Shown here: piece after piece, positions 10,501 through 23,100 of the stretch
Layout of the letters: each line of letters opens with the position of its first letter
How positions within the stretch are numbered: the stretch's first letter is position 1
Assembly: GCA_008711295.1 (NCBI GenBank)
Contig: VUYV01000226.1
Coordinates: forward strand, 259,894 to 323,893
Direction: 5' to 3'
Origin: Anarhynchus alexandrinus
Lineage: Eukaryota; Chordata; Aves; Charadriiformes; Charadriidae
DNA: 64,000 bases
Position numbers and translations under genes: made by a program
Notes under the pieces: model-generated
The model's database searches: none
Seen by the model: the letters and a program-made list of their open reading frames with translations, nothing else
Told to the model about the DNA's origin: nothing

Positions 10501-13500
10501 GTGGGTGTTGTGCACAACCCTGTGTGCCACTTCTGTTACCTTCTCGTTCTTTCCCCTCACCCTGTTGGGCTCCAGTAGAGCTATGTCTGAACTATACATC
10601 ATTTCAAACTGCCTCAACTCGTACCGTGTAGCCCACGGCCCGTTGTGGGTGACTGTGGCGGGGTCCCGTGTCTTGCGAGGTTAGAGAGACCATCGCTTGG
10701 TCACGCTGTGTTTGGGGAGGTTATTTCAGGGTGAGAGTAACTATCTGAAGCAAGTACAGAGTTTTTTTCAGGTGGATTAAAAACCCAATAATCTGCCTGT
10801 GGTGCTTCAGGGAGCAGTTTTGTGGTGTTTCCAGGGAAGCCTCTTCTATTTGATTTCTCTAATATTTTGGGGGTTTGAAAGTTTGAAAGAATTATGGGGG
10901 TGACTTCATCATAGGCTTTATCCTGTCTTTGTAACAGTGGTGGGCATATCACTGGTCCTCCTCCTCTGCAAGATATTTTCGTTAGTTCTTAAAAGAGTTA
11001 CAGGCATCCTCATTAAAGTACATTTGCTTCAGAGAAGGTGCTGAATCCCTTAGGCACAATCTCGACGAAGGCTGAAAGCTTTTCTAAGAGTGTGCCCTTC
11101 AGAGCACGTTTCTCCTGACGTGCAGCACGTGGCCAGGGTAACTCCCAGTCCGTACCTCTGGCAGTGACGCTCCAAGTTTGTTGACAGGACACAGGTTTTA
11201 TTTTTATCAGATTAACATGTACATAATCGGGCTCTGAACTTTGCTCCCGTGTGTTCTGTGAAATGCTCTAGAAAATGCCCGCTTTCACAGTCTCTCACGG
11301 GTTTGCGTTCACATTTCGAATGACGTATCTGGAGGTGAGGGAAAAAGCCCTGTGCTCTCAGGGGGATGTTTGCGAGATGCCTTTTAGCAATGACAGAATA
11401 TATTCTGTGGTCAGTTTTGGCAAACGGTGGTCTTTCCTAAATCAAAAAGAGAAATATTTTACAGGCAGAGACCAGTCCCCTTTACGCAAGAATCCAGAGA
11501 CCCATTTTTGGTGTTTAGTATAAATACTGGGTGGGACCCTATTGCAAGAGATACCTCAGATTGCACAGATGCATTTCCTGGAGGTATCCATGGGCAACCC
11601 AGGACATGACCACAGTAACAGATAGTTGTGGATCTTGTCTTAAGCGTGCCCTGCTCCCACTCTGGGCTGGTTGTTTCCCCAAGGAGGTGACACTTTATAG
11701 CCCAGACTTAATGGTACAGAAAAGGACCCTTCTGAGGACCTGGTCTATTGTGTACTGTGGAAAAGGATGTCTTTTAACGACTCTGAGTTTAGAGTGGATT
11801 TTAGCCTTGCTGTCCTGCACAGCTCATTTACTTGGCATACTGCTCAGCTGGTTTGTGTTGGTGGTTGAGTCCCTTAATCCGCTGCAGAAGCTTCTTGCAT
11901 CCGTTTTGGTGAGGAGCCATCATTTAGAGTGATGCTGGAAGGCATCAATAGGAGGTTGCGTGAAGGAAGCTTCGCGAGCGGATTTGAAAGCGGTGATGAG
12001 TGCTGTCATTCCTTCCTCTCCATATGTGTTTGCCCTTCTTTCTGGAGAAGGTTAGCACGGTTTAAGAGGAGCATAATGTTTTTGGCTACTTGAACTGAGA
12101 AATAGCTCTGGAACTTCAGCACAGAGAACCATAACCTCTACAAGGTGCTTTCTGATACAGGCAATGCACAGCTGAATCCAGTCAGCTACTGGGCAAGGCG
12201 CTGCTGCTGGCTGGAAACCCACTGCCTCCAGTTCAGCTGGGAGACCAATGTGGAGCTGGCAAGTTGGTCCCAGTAAATGTCATTTGGGTGTTAGAAATGG
12301 GGTGGCAACAAAAGCGTTCAAAGGCTTTGCAGACTATGGGTAGATAGATTCTCTCTGGATGGGGCCAGTGAGCATTACCCGCCTGGCTTTCCCATTCCCA
12401 AAGGCTTGCTGGGTTCCCACGGCTCATGAATGTGATGCAGGATTACAGCTTTCAGAGGAGGACATAATTCCTCTGCTTAGATAGTCATTTTTCTTCATGT
12501 CTTTTTCTAGTGGAACATAGGTGCTTGCAGGAAAAACGTCTTCCTGCTGTCCTCTGTGCACTGCCTTTTGATCATGTGCGGCTGCTCAGTACTTCCACTC
12601 ACCTCTCGGCAGTCATGGGGAGGTGAGGGAAGGCACCTTTGGAGGGCTGAAGTGAAGGTGCTGTGCCTCCAAAATCTGTAAGAAACGATTGCTGTTCCCG
12701 TGATTATGGCTGTGTCAATAGGCACAGAGCGTTGTAGCCAGCTCACGTGACCAGACACAAATCACAGAAGCAAAAGAGCTCAGGAAAGAACAATGGAATC
12801 ACGGGAAGTCAGGAACATCATGCGGGCTCTTATTTGTGCTATGCAAGGTCACTTAAAAGAGAAAAAAATGCTAGTTCGTATAAAACAATGTTATTTTTTC
12901 TAGGGAATTAAAAATGCTTTATTCTATTTTGGGGGTTCGTTTCTTTTTTTAAGCTCTGGAGACAGGGCAGCACTATCCTCTGCAGCATGCCTTGTTTTAT
13001 GGAGCACGTTAGGAAGGGGATCATTTACTTGATGAGTTCAGGATCCAGTTTAACTGGACTCTGAAATGTTGATTTGGGGGGGGAGGGGGAAGCCATTTTA
13101 TTGGTTTCTGGGGATTACCTGATGTTCTCTAAACTCCAGTAAAAATTTCTTAGCACAGCCACAGTTTCTCTGTCCTTGCAATTAATAGACAAAGTTTGCA
13201 CAAACAGGGACTTCTGAGCAAAGTGGTAGGACTAGATCCACTAGAGGCTAGTGCGTGTTGCTGTGTCAAATAAAAATCCCAATGATATACAGCCTAAAAC
13301 TGTAATTAGAGGGCAGCTCTGAAAAACAACATACAAGCTGAAAATGCAGGCAACTTTGGTACACTGAGTTCTCGGTTTCCTTCCCTCCAACCCCTTTCAG
13401 AGGTGTGGTGTGTGGGCTGCCAGGGCTGCATGAGAGCAGGGGTGGCTTGTCGCCAGAGCTGCTGAGCTGTCTGGATCCCAGCAAGCTCATTTGACAACTG

Positions 13501-13925
13501 GACCACCTAAAATGTCTACGGATAAAAGTAGGGCAATGAAAGGTAGGAGAGCAGGCATTTGGAAGAGCTGCTTGTCCCTGATTAAGCGTCTGGTGAGTAA
13601 CAAGGAATTCAAAGAGCAAGATGTTGGGGAGCAAGAGCCCTGGGGTTGTGGCTGGTGACTTCCTAAGCGCATTTGTGTCACAAGAGGCAAGTGCTGGAGA
13701 AGGTGCAGAAGGTGGCCCTTGCTCCAGGTGGTCTATAAAATGCCCCTGACTTATAGGGGTAAATGGCACAAACTTTGTTAGGGATGTGGTTTCAGGCCAT
13801 AGGAGGGAAATCACTAAAGCTTGACTTTAGAGACACCTCCAGCTCCTGCTCTGCTGGCCATCTACTCTGATGCCTCCCTTAACTTTGCTTTTGAAGGCTT
13901 TCTGGCACAGCTTTGCTAGACTTCA

Positions 13926-13979
13926 GGATCTGAGAAGAAATCAACTTGTCAGGGATCTGAGAAGAAATCAACTTGTCAG
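13926..13979. repeat. Exact 27-bp direct tandem duplication
   Basis: Two identical 27-base units lie back to back, 13926-13952 and 13953-13979, each starting ggatctgagaag and ending acttgtcag. No third copy is present. Perfect identity points to a recent slippage or duplication event. The units encode nothing recognisable. Confidence 0.95.
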
Positions 13980-16439
13980 TCCCACGCCTCCGTGCTGTGT
14001 GCCTGGGATCAAGCCATTCACCTGCAAGATGCAGCTCAAGCAGTTGGCCAACACCAAACCCACAGTTGCCTGGTCTTGAGCAGAGCCCACTTCCTCTCTC
14101 TAACACCCGTAATTAGAGACAAGCCCAGAAGGAGAAACAAGACTGATTCCTTGAAGAGCTCATCTGGAGGATCAGGAAGGACAGAGCGGATGGCTTCGGT
14201 GCAAGCTCTGAGGTAGGCTTAAGCTGGGTGGAGTCAACCCTCAGGCTTGACCCTAGATGTCAATGTAAACAGATCCTCTGGGGACTTTCATTATGGAAAG
14301 CATGGGCAAAACTGCAAGTCCCTGCCTGTCAGTGCTTGAAATTCAAACAGCGCAGGTAGGGCTGAGCTCCCTCCTGCAGCTGCCTGGGAAGAGCCTTGGC
14401 CTCACCTCAACAAGAATGGAGAGCTCGCTCAGCCCTGGGCACGGCAGGGACCTGCGGCATGGTGGTTGGGGTGCGAGACTACTGCAGAGCAAGGGCACCA
14501 GCGACCGTGGGTGACAGACCGGCAAGGCTGGACCAAGGCAGTGCAGGATTGAATGTGCCTCCACTGGGCAGAGGATCAACAGGTCTCAGCATCCTCTGGG
14601 AGACAGTCCTCAGAGGCACTGATGCTCTTCCTTATGGATCGAGAAGGCAGGCCCTTTGGACCTGGCACCAGACTCCACGAGATGAGGGCCCTTCTGTTTG
14701 AGCAGGATGTATGCTTGCCCGGCTGCCTGCCAGCTCTTCCTTATTGTGAAGAGCAATAAGCCCAGGAGGGCAGGGGGTGACACGTGGTAGTGGTAGATGA
14801 CTATTGAGCATGTTTCTGCCTGGTGCTGTGATAACAGCCTCTGTTCTGGGCACGTCACATGTTGTGGCATGCTGAACTCCTTCAGTTTCTCACCATTTTC
14901 CCTCGCATCTCTCCTGGACAGCTTTGTACCTTGTGGAGCTGGGTCAGGTGGATGTATGCAGGTTCTAGTCATACTCTTCTGCTGCTTTTCCAAATCAGCT
15001 GATATGTATTTCTTAGTAGTCTCTATACTGCCAAAAACATGTGGTGTTTTTTGGGGAAACTCTTCTGGTGATAAATGTAATCCAAAGGGCAGCCAGAAGA
15101 AGCTGTCACAAATTCCTGTTGGCTGTCATGTGGGTTGTGTTTAGCAGGTACTGCGAGTGCCAGAGCGTGTGGTTTCCTTCAGTGTCTCCCCGCAGCTCTG
15201 CTGACACAGTCATCTCTCCAAAAACCCTTCCTGTTTTTTAGGATTTTCTCTTCTAGGAAAAGTTCCTTTATTATGATGACTATTTTGGTTTTACGTATTC
15301 ATTTATTTTGTATGGTGTTATACAGAAGATAAGAGTTGCAAAGAGAAGAGTTGAGCTCCAAGAAGGAACTTGAACATCTACCATCTAAACATAGTGTCTG
15401 AGAGTTAAGTCTCTTGAAAGGGAGGTCTAACAATCCATGTGCTTAGCAAGAAGCTGTCTGGAAGTTATCAGTAGGAGGCATTGTATGGGTGTATCTGAAA
15501 CCGTCCTGACCCCTGGAGAGCTTCAGACAGGCACTCATCCATTCTGGCTCTAGTCCCATCTCATAAGGGTGAGCACACACAGTGCTCATGAGGAGCACTT
15601 CTTCCATCAGGATAGGTACTGCCTTTGCCGTCGTAGTCTCTTGGCGAGCCCAGTCCTGCATCAAGTTGGAGACTTGCTTTGAATTTTTCGTTTCAGGCCA
15701 AGCAAACCCACCTCTCGGGATTGTGAAAGCAAGGAGGGGAGGGGAACGTGGGCTGTGGGCGATGGGTTAAGAGAGGGCAACTGTGGTTTCGGGTCCTGAC
15801 TCTAAGGCCTGCTTTTATTCTTTTTGTGTCATATTGCCCAGGAAAAGGCTTTATGATGTTTGTGTTCAGGCCCATGTGGGGAGGACAATTGACTGATTGA
15901 CTCTAGTGCCGTCTCTCTCTTTGTTGTATCAGTAAAGTTATTTCCATAGAATTCATCTGATGGAGGAAGTGATCTTGAAAGCCTCTAGTCTAAATCTGAT
16001 CTTCCTACTTCTTTTCCAAACTGAGCCACTACCTGAGGCTCCCCAAGGCTACAGGGGCCCCATCATGGTGTGTGGTAAGTCCCTGGAGAGGGCAGGAGAA
16101 ACATCAGTCGGTGCTCGTAGCAGATTGCCGTGGTGGTGCGGCAGCGTGAGCAGGGCTGACATTCTGGACCCACACAGGTGTTTTGCGTTTGAGCATCTCA
16201 TCACTAGATGATGGAGCAATGCTCAGTGATCGTATTGCTCTTTATTACAAATTATTAAACATTCTCTTTTCACCCTAGACTTCCCAGTATTTCACTGCAA
16301 CGCCTCTTCTGTGGTCCTGCTGGATAGAAATTGCCTGTATAAGACTACCCAGCATCAGGCTTCTTCTGAGCTCCAGAAATGCTGAGTGCCGGACTGTGGG
16401 CAGGACTCCAGATTTGTGCCAACGGCAAGTGCAGTAATG

Positions 16440-16895
16440 TCCAATTCTGGGACTCCAGGGCCACAAGGGTTGTGAGAACATGGAGGGGGTCTGGTAGGGA
16501 ACTACCAACATGGTCAGGACCTGGTGGAGGTGGGCTTGTTTAGTCTGGTCAAGAGGATGCTGAGGAGAATCTAGCAACATCCCACAACTACTGGCAGAGC
16601 AGTTATAGAGTGATAGAGTCAGGCTTTTCTCATTTGTGGCAGATGATAAACCAAGGGGCAGTGGCCACACAATGCAGCTTGCAAGGTTCAGATCAGATTC
16701 TGGGAAACCCTCTCTTCCACGGCGGTGGTGCAGGACAGGGACAGATTGCCCAGAGAGGTCAGGAAATCTCCCTCCTGGGTGGCTTCTGTGACTTAGTTAG
16801 ACAAAGCTACAGTCAACCTGCTCTACTGCTGGCAATGGCTGCACTTCAAGGAGGTTTGGACTAGAGACCTCCACAGGTCCCCTCCAACAAGCATT
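16440..16895 (+). mobile_element. Degraded CR1 LINE 3' fragment
   Basis: Several segments resemble the CR1 3' region in order: a stretch like the conserved glutamine/arginine-rich tail near 16520-16560, a decayed 'gacagattgcccagagaggt' piece near 16740, and 'ggtttggactagagacctccacaggtcccctccaac' type sequence near 16853-16890. The last matches the well-known CR1 3'UTR phrase with several substitutions. The frame is full of stops. The element is old and its ends are approximate. Confidence 0.6.
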
Positions 16896-17751
16896 TTGGT
16901 TGCTCTGTTTGTTCTGGTAAGACTGCCAGCATGCTGTCAGAGGTTTCAAGGAGGATTTCTGGACCTAAATATCTAGCAGTTGTTGTTTGACACAGAAACC
17001 CAGATCTAGATGGAAGCTGTCTGCTCTGCCTTACTAGGGTAGTATGATCTCCCTATGAAGAATATTGGTTTGGGAAGTGGGGTAGATGTGGAAAGGAGTC
17101 ACTTTTGCCCCCTGGCCAGGAGATGTGTGCAAGGGGAGGGAGCTGTTCTAGCAGCCCGAGGTGGCTGAAATTTCGTTTGAATCCATTCCGTATTTTGGAA
17201 TAGAAGGAAGGCAAAGTTTGCTGTGGCAGCAGAAGGCCTCTTGTGTGTGTGCAGCACTGTATGCAGGTGACCCTGCAGCAGTAACAGGCTGCCTCTGTTA
17301 TGGTTTCAGCTCTTTAGCACTTGGGCAATACAAGTAGCCAGTGAAAGAGCTCCATGTCATCCCTCCTCTATCTTTAATATCTTTTGTGATGTACTGTAAG
17401 CCTCCAGGAGAAAGTCTGCTTCCACACGTGCCATCTAGCAAGCTTTTCTGGGAGTGATGAAGCTTGATTCCCCCTGGCTTTGTGTTGTCTGCTTGGACCC
17501 TCTCTCCTTCGTGTCTGTACTTTGTTCCTCTGCATCCCAGCAAAAGGTGAACTCCTGATGCAGGACCTCTCACATTGCCCCAGGTGCCCACCTTCACAGA
17601 ATTTACAGGAACTTCATTTCCTAATAGTTTTTTTTCTTCCTTGGTCCTTTGTTAAATTTAGCTAGAGAAGCCGAATGTTACTGCGGGAGGACTGATGGGC
17701 TGAGGAAGAGGCTGAGGCTTGCAGTGGGATCGTTTCCTTGGGGGAGAAGAT

Positions 17752-17805
17752 AGGGAGAGGAGAGGAGAGGAGAGGAGAGGAGAGGAGAGGAGAGGAGAGG
17801 AGAGA
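17752..17805. repeat. (AGAGG)n microsatellite
   Basis: This is an uninterrupted pentanucleotide array of about ten AGAGG units on the plus strand. It forms a pure polypurine tract, which can adopt triplex (H-DNA) structure. The array translates as repeated ERRGE but is not a gene. Confidence 0.95.
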
Positions 17806-18597
17806 ACAATCCAGGGAACCCAGCAGTTTACCCATGTCCTCTTATCTGCTGATCTTGAACTTAATCATCACAAATATGTCATCATTGCTGAAGTCATAAT
17901 TAAGTTCAGCATTTTACTGTCAGCATAATTGCATGAAGCATCTTCCTTTCTTGCTATGTCTTGAAATACAGTCTGTTTTATAGACTCTCTGCCAAGTTAT
18001 TCAATTTTAATGCAGTTGGAATCAGGTTTTTAAAATGCACCTCAGACGCAGTAAATAGCCTGAGTTCCCAGGGCCCGCCGTGTTTTTGTATATGAATGAG
18101 ATCAACTGAACAAGCCAAGCGTGAAGATGTCGTGCGGTTGAGCCCTACTGAGCAGCTGTGTACTCGGTGGCACTGAGCCGTCTCGGTGTCCCCCGGCTGT
18201 GCTGCGAACGGCTGGTGACATTCCAACTTTTCCAGGAGGACCTGTAAAATGTTCATGTTTCTTTCTTAAAAGCCAGGTTGCCAGAAGAGGCTTCTCCTCT
18301 AATTAATTGCATTCCTTCAGCCGAAATATGTTTTTACAGCATAGCCGCGTCTTCGGGCGGTGGGTAAAAACAAAGGGCACCCGGCCCTGCATGGTGCCAC
18401 GGAGGGTGTCCCGGGGGGGTGGCGAGGGGCACCCCCCGGAGAGCCCTCTTGCCCCTCGACTGCTCGTGAGCTGTTCGGGGATGTGATTCGTCTGGACAGA
18501 CAGACAACTCTCTCTGCCAGGGCAAGCTGTAGCTCAGCAGGGGGCTTTTCTGGCAAATGCTGTACAGCTCTAATTAGCCTTTGGCTGGCCTCCAGCG

Positions 18598-18617
18598 TTT
18601 GTTTGTTTGTTTGTTTT
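18598..18617. repeat. (TTTG)n microsatellite
   Basis: About five GTTT units lie in tandem, a short simple repeat without coding content. Confidence 0.85.
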
Positions 18618-19689
18618 TCTTGCGCTGAATCATCTCACTGGTAAGATACGAGCAACATGCCCAGCCAACGTCCTGAGCTGCCTGTTTCAGACGTTGCCCG
18701 TGTTGTTGCTGATATAACCATCCCGTAAGGAAAAGCGGGATAATTCTCATCTTCCCCATTAATGCCTGTCCCCTTTTGAAATCCTTAAGGAAGCTGGGTT
18801 TGTAATACGGCTCCCTCTGCTCCCCCCTTTATTTCGGACAGCCACGTTGGTGTATGAAACACACGGAGGAGCTGAGGCGCAGAGAGAAAAATCACTTGGT
18901 CTGTATTCCCTCCCTGCGTGCTGGTGTTGTGAAGAGGAGGGACGTGCTGCTGGACCTCGCACACCTGAGGAACGACGGTGGCCAGAGAGCGGAGGGAAGT
19001 GAGGATGTCTGGAAGGGAGTTGTGCACACCGCCGGGTCCATGGCGTGAGGGTGAGAGTGATCTCTTCCAGGTTACATCCTCTGGAGACTCGGGGGCTACC
19101 ATGCATGCTGTTTCCAGAAGGACCGATAGTCGCAGCCTGTGCGTGCTGCAGCGTGCAGGGAGGTGAGGCTCCGAGGAGCATGCAGCGCTGGCCTGCTGCT
19201 GGCTGGCCTTGGCTGCTCTAGTTGGTCCTCCTGGTGCACTTTGTGTGACGCAGGACCAGGAGGAGTTGCGTTGTCTGCCCACAAGCTCTCAAAAGTTGCA
19301 TCTGTTCTTGCAAGAGATGACAAGAGGAAAAGCAAAGCGGAGGTAACCTGCCCCTTCCAGAGATACACAGCGCATCATAAGATCAGACTACATCCCCAGG
19401 TCGTGGTCCACTCCTGAGCCACATGTTTCTATCAGCCACATCCTGCATCTTATGGGAACTCTCTGGAGATCACACCTAGTAGGTGAACTTTAGAAGTGTG
19501 ATGTGAATTCATCGCTATCCTTATGATCTGATTGAGTGACCCTTTGCTTGCAAGCGTACCAATGACGCTCGTGAAACCGTATCCTCTATCAGGGCTTCCA
19601 AACTGCTGGATTGTTTTGTTAGAGCACTAAAATTGGATGTCTCGTCTTCTGTCTCGAGGCAGCCGTCTCTTTTGTTGGATGATTTGTCA

Positions 19690-20160
19690 GCTGCTGTCTG
19701 ACGTCCATCCTGCCATTCCTTCCCCTCTTCCGAGAGAGCCATTGCATTACAGCGGCAGTCACACCTCTGTGTATACGATGCCATTGATAAATTCCAGTCT
19801 GGCTCAAGCAGGAGGCATGGTCCCGAGACAGCCCTTTTGAAGGTCTGCCGTGATCTCTCCCTGCCGGCTGGCTCGGGGCTATGTTCTGTATTAACGTTCC
19901 TTGATCTTTCTGCTGGTTTTGACACCGTCGACCAGGATGTCCTTGTGGAATGCTCTGAGCAGATGGTGCATCTGGCTGGGGCTGCTTCAGGTTGATTCAG
20001 ATTGTATCTTGGGGAGAGCTGCTCGTTTGCACATTCCATTCCTTCCAGAGGGTTTCTGTCTGCTGCGTGGCTCTCTGAGGGGACCCTCCCATTTTAGTGC
20101 CTATTGATCTATTTTGGCTAAGCTGATGAAGCATATGTTCACTTCTGGTGGCCTTCAGGC
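19690..20160 (+). mobile_element. Relic of a LINE reverse transcriptase
   Basis: One plus-strand frame at about 19,897-19,950 reads FLDLSAGFDTVDQDVLV. This matches the conserved LINE reverse-transcriptase block usually written LDLSAAFDTVDH, which contains a catalytic Asp of the palm. Stops and frameshifts interrupt the frame on both sides. A weak continuation about 120-180 bases downstream (GSLRGPSHFSAY, followed after a stop by further residues) could correspond to the next RT motif, where PQGS-LGPLLFNIY is usual. The wording differs from avian CR1, which normally has an AFDTVSH-like block, so this may be an older L2/L3-like element. The extent is approximate; the motif itself is clear. Confidence 0.6.
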
Positions 20161-23100
20161 ACTCCTCACACCCCCTGCTCTTTTCCCCAGCCTGTCACTC
20201 CAGCAACGCAGGGGCACGTCTGCAGCTTTTTTGAGGGTATGTCAGTGCAAGTAGTGTTGGTCTTGGTGGAGCGGTGGCCCAAGAGATCCAAGCAACGCCC
20301 AGCCTGTCTTAGCAAGGGAAGGGTCTGAGTGTCTTCCCTGTGTACATTGCTCCAGATGTGCACACCTGGCTACTAGTATCTCTGCTACTATCTCCGCCAC
20401 GGTGCCAAATCTGAGTGGTGCTGCCAGCTGGTGAGTGATTTGTTGTGCCAGGCCCTGCCTCTGCTGCTGAAAATCCTCAAGGGCTGTCAGTCCCTAGGGT
20501 CTCTGCCTGGTAGAGACGTGCCAGCAATCCCAAATACGCCGGCTGTACGGTTGCTCACTTATCACCTGCTTGTTGGTATAGCGTGGGGGAATTTTTGGCT
20601 CTCCATAGTATTTGGATTCTGTTCTCTGCTTCGCTGTGCGCTTTAGTGGTGTAACATTACAAGGACTGACAGACCAGTATACACCTTTGGGCTTTAGACG
20701 TGTGTAAGAGCTGTGGCCAAAGAAAACAGCCCCTTTCTGAATACAGCAAAGAGAAGTTACTTGGGCTTGAGCAGGCCTATTTTATATATAGGATTTTTGT
20801 TCTTTAGTTTGCAAATACTGTCATCTAAATACTTCCATAGACTGGAAAAGTGAGGTGGAGAAATGACATGACTTCCCCCAAAGTCACACAGTAGACAGCT
20901 GGCAGACGGAGTAATGACCCAGCCCTTCCCACTGGAGTGCATTGCCGCTGTACTGTTCCTTCTTGAGACATGGCCCATGAGATTCACATATGTATATCAC
21001 CTTCCCTCATTCTTTCTTCCATCCAGCCTGTGGGGTGAGGTGGAGGGGGGATGGATTTGGGAAGGCTGGGTTGCTGAGCTCCAACTGGAAGACAAAGCTC
21101 CACAACTCACCCTACTTGCAACCAACACCCCGCTCAAGGATTCCAGCAGACGAGCCAGCCGTTGACAGGAGTAAACTTGATTGGTATATTCTTACCATCT
21201 CCAGTACAAGGCTAAAAAATTTGCCTTCTCCCCAAAGGTGACAAACGCTGCCAGTCGTCACACCTTGCGTCCACACTACTGAAACCCTCGTGTCTCAGAG
21301 CAGCGATTTCAGGATGAAACTACGGAGGTTTCTTCTTTATGGGCTACACGTTGCACCTGAACTTTATCATAAGCGAGGCGGTCCTAGCCCGTCTGTCGTT
21401 ACGTTCCCCACCTGGAATTCACCGCACCAGCAATAGCGGCGTAATAAAAGCCAACAGACTTTGAAGTGGGAGCGTTTGGCGCTTTGCCCTGCTCCTGCCG
21501 GGGCTCCGCTGCGTGTCTGCCTGGGCTGTGGGGTGAGCAGGTGGGTTTGGGTGCTGCCCGGCCCCTGCTCCTCAGGGCTGGAGTAGTAGGCGGCCGGCTG
21601 GAAATAAAGAGACCCTGTTTGTGTCCCCCTTGCAGGACACGCTACGGTGGGAGCTCAGGCCCTCTCAGCCAGAGGGGAACCCTGCACCCTCGTGGTGCTG
21701 GTCCATGGATGCTTGGTGGTTTCACCCTCCATGGAACCACTTCGTTGAGGTTTGTTTTTTCTTTCAGTTCATCCCATTTTTTTCTTGGTGAAACCTGTCT
21801 CCTGAAACCACGGTAACAGTGCACTCTGGAATCAGCGGATCCTCTTGAAATCTTCACGCATCAGCTCTGGCTTTAAAGTAGCTGTCATGCCATGGAAATC
21901 TGGGCAGTGTCTGTCACGCCTCCCAGGGGATGTATTTTGGCAGCTTTACTTGTGAATCTTCTTTTACCTCGTGTTTCACTGAGCCTAGCTGCACTAAATT
22001 TAGCAGGACTTTGTGTGGACTAAGTGCTCTGCGCTGTGATTTGGCAGAATCCAGCCTGCCCAGAGCAAACCTGCACCGTTTCTCTCTGTTGCTCTTCATT
22101 TGCTTAAGGTACAACTGACCTGCATAAAAGCCAGTCCCATGATGGGGGCAGGGTCTGGAGCTGGGCACGACTGCCTGTCACACTTGATGCAGAGTGCAAA
22201 GGAGGATGAGGGAGAAACCGATCCTTCAAACAGCAGTTAAAAATACCTGGGGGAAAGTTTGTGAGCTTTTGTTTGGGGTTATGTGAGATAACCTCTCGCT
22301 TGTACGTTCAAGGAGAACGGGGCAAAGTACTGCCTGCCTCGCGCTCGCCGGCACAGGACCAGGGACGAGGGGCAGTGCCAGCCCGGCGGGGTGGGAAAAG
22401 GGCTGCAAATGCAGGAGATGAGCAACGGGAAAAGGAGTTACTCCAGCAGCATCACAGAAGAAACCGGCAGCAGAGCTGAGGGCAGTGCCCAGCTGTCCTG
22501 CGTGGCGGTGCGGGACTGCGCGTTCTCCCTCAGGACACCGAAGGGTTGCTCTGCTCTTGAATGACTGTGTTTTTCCTTTCTCCAGATCATGAACCAGAAT
22601 GGCATCCGCAGGCAATCCCTCCACCCAGCCCACAGCCGCCAGCTCCTGCTCTGGCCAGAGATACCAGCCAGGGCCGTGTATGCCCGCAGTGCCTCGCAGC
22701 AGCTCACCTGGGCTGAAATTTGGCTTTGCTCAGCTTTTAGAGGCATCGGTTGCTCTTGCAGTTGGCGCTTGCAGCCAGGCTGTCAGCTGGAGGTTTGTTT
22801 CCTAGAGCTTGTTCAAGTGTGATTCCAGGGTTTCACCAGGCTTTTGCAAATAACACACTGACTTGAAGGGAAGAAGGAGGAGATGCAGCTTTCGGAGAAG
22901 AAAATAACTGTGGGGATCAATTTTTCAGTATCTGCCTCCCAGAGAACCTGGTCTACACTGGTAAAAATCCTTCTTCCTTGTCAGAGCCCAGCAATAGCAT
23001 CGAGTGTTTGCCCTAGCTGGCAGGCAATTTTGGGTTCTGCTATACTCGGTATATTTACCTTCAGAGCGGTCTGGGATGCAGGGGGCACGCAGCAGCTGTT

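Noticed and set aside
13266..13814. 182-codon minus-strand frame
   Set aside because: No recognisable domain, competing frames overlap it, and no splice or promoter context was seen. It is probably random.
17719..17928. Frame with repeated ERRGE residues
   Set aside because: It is simply the translation of the AGAGG microsatellite.
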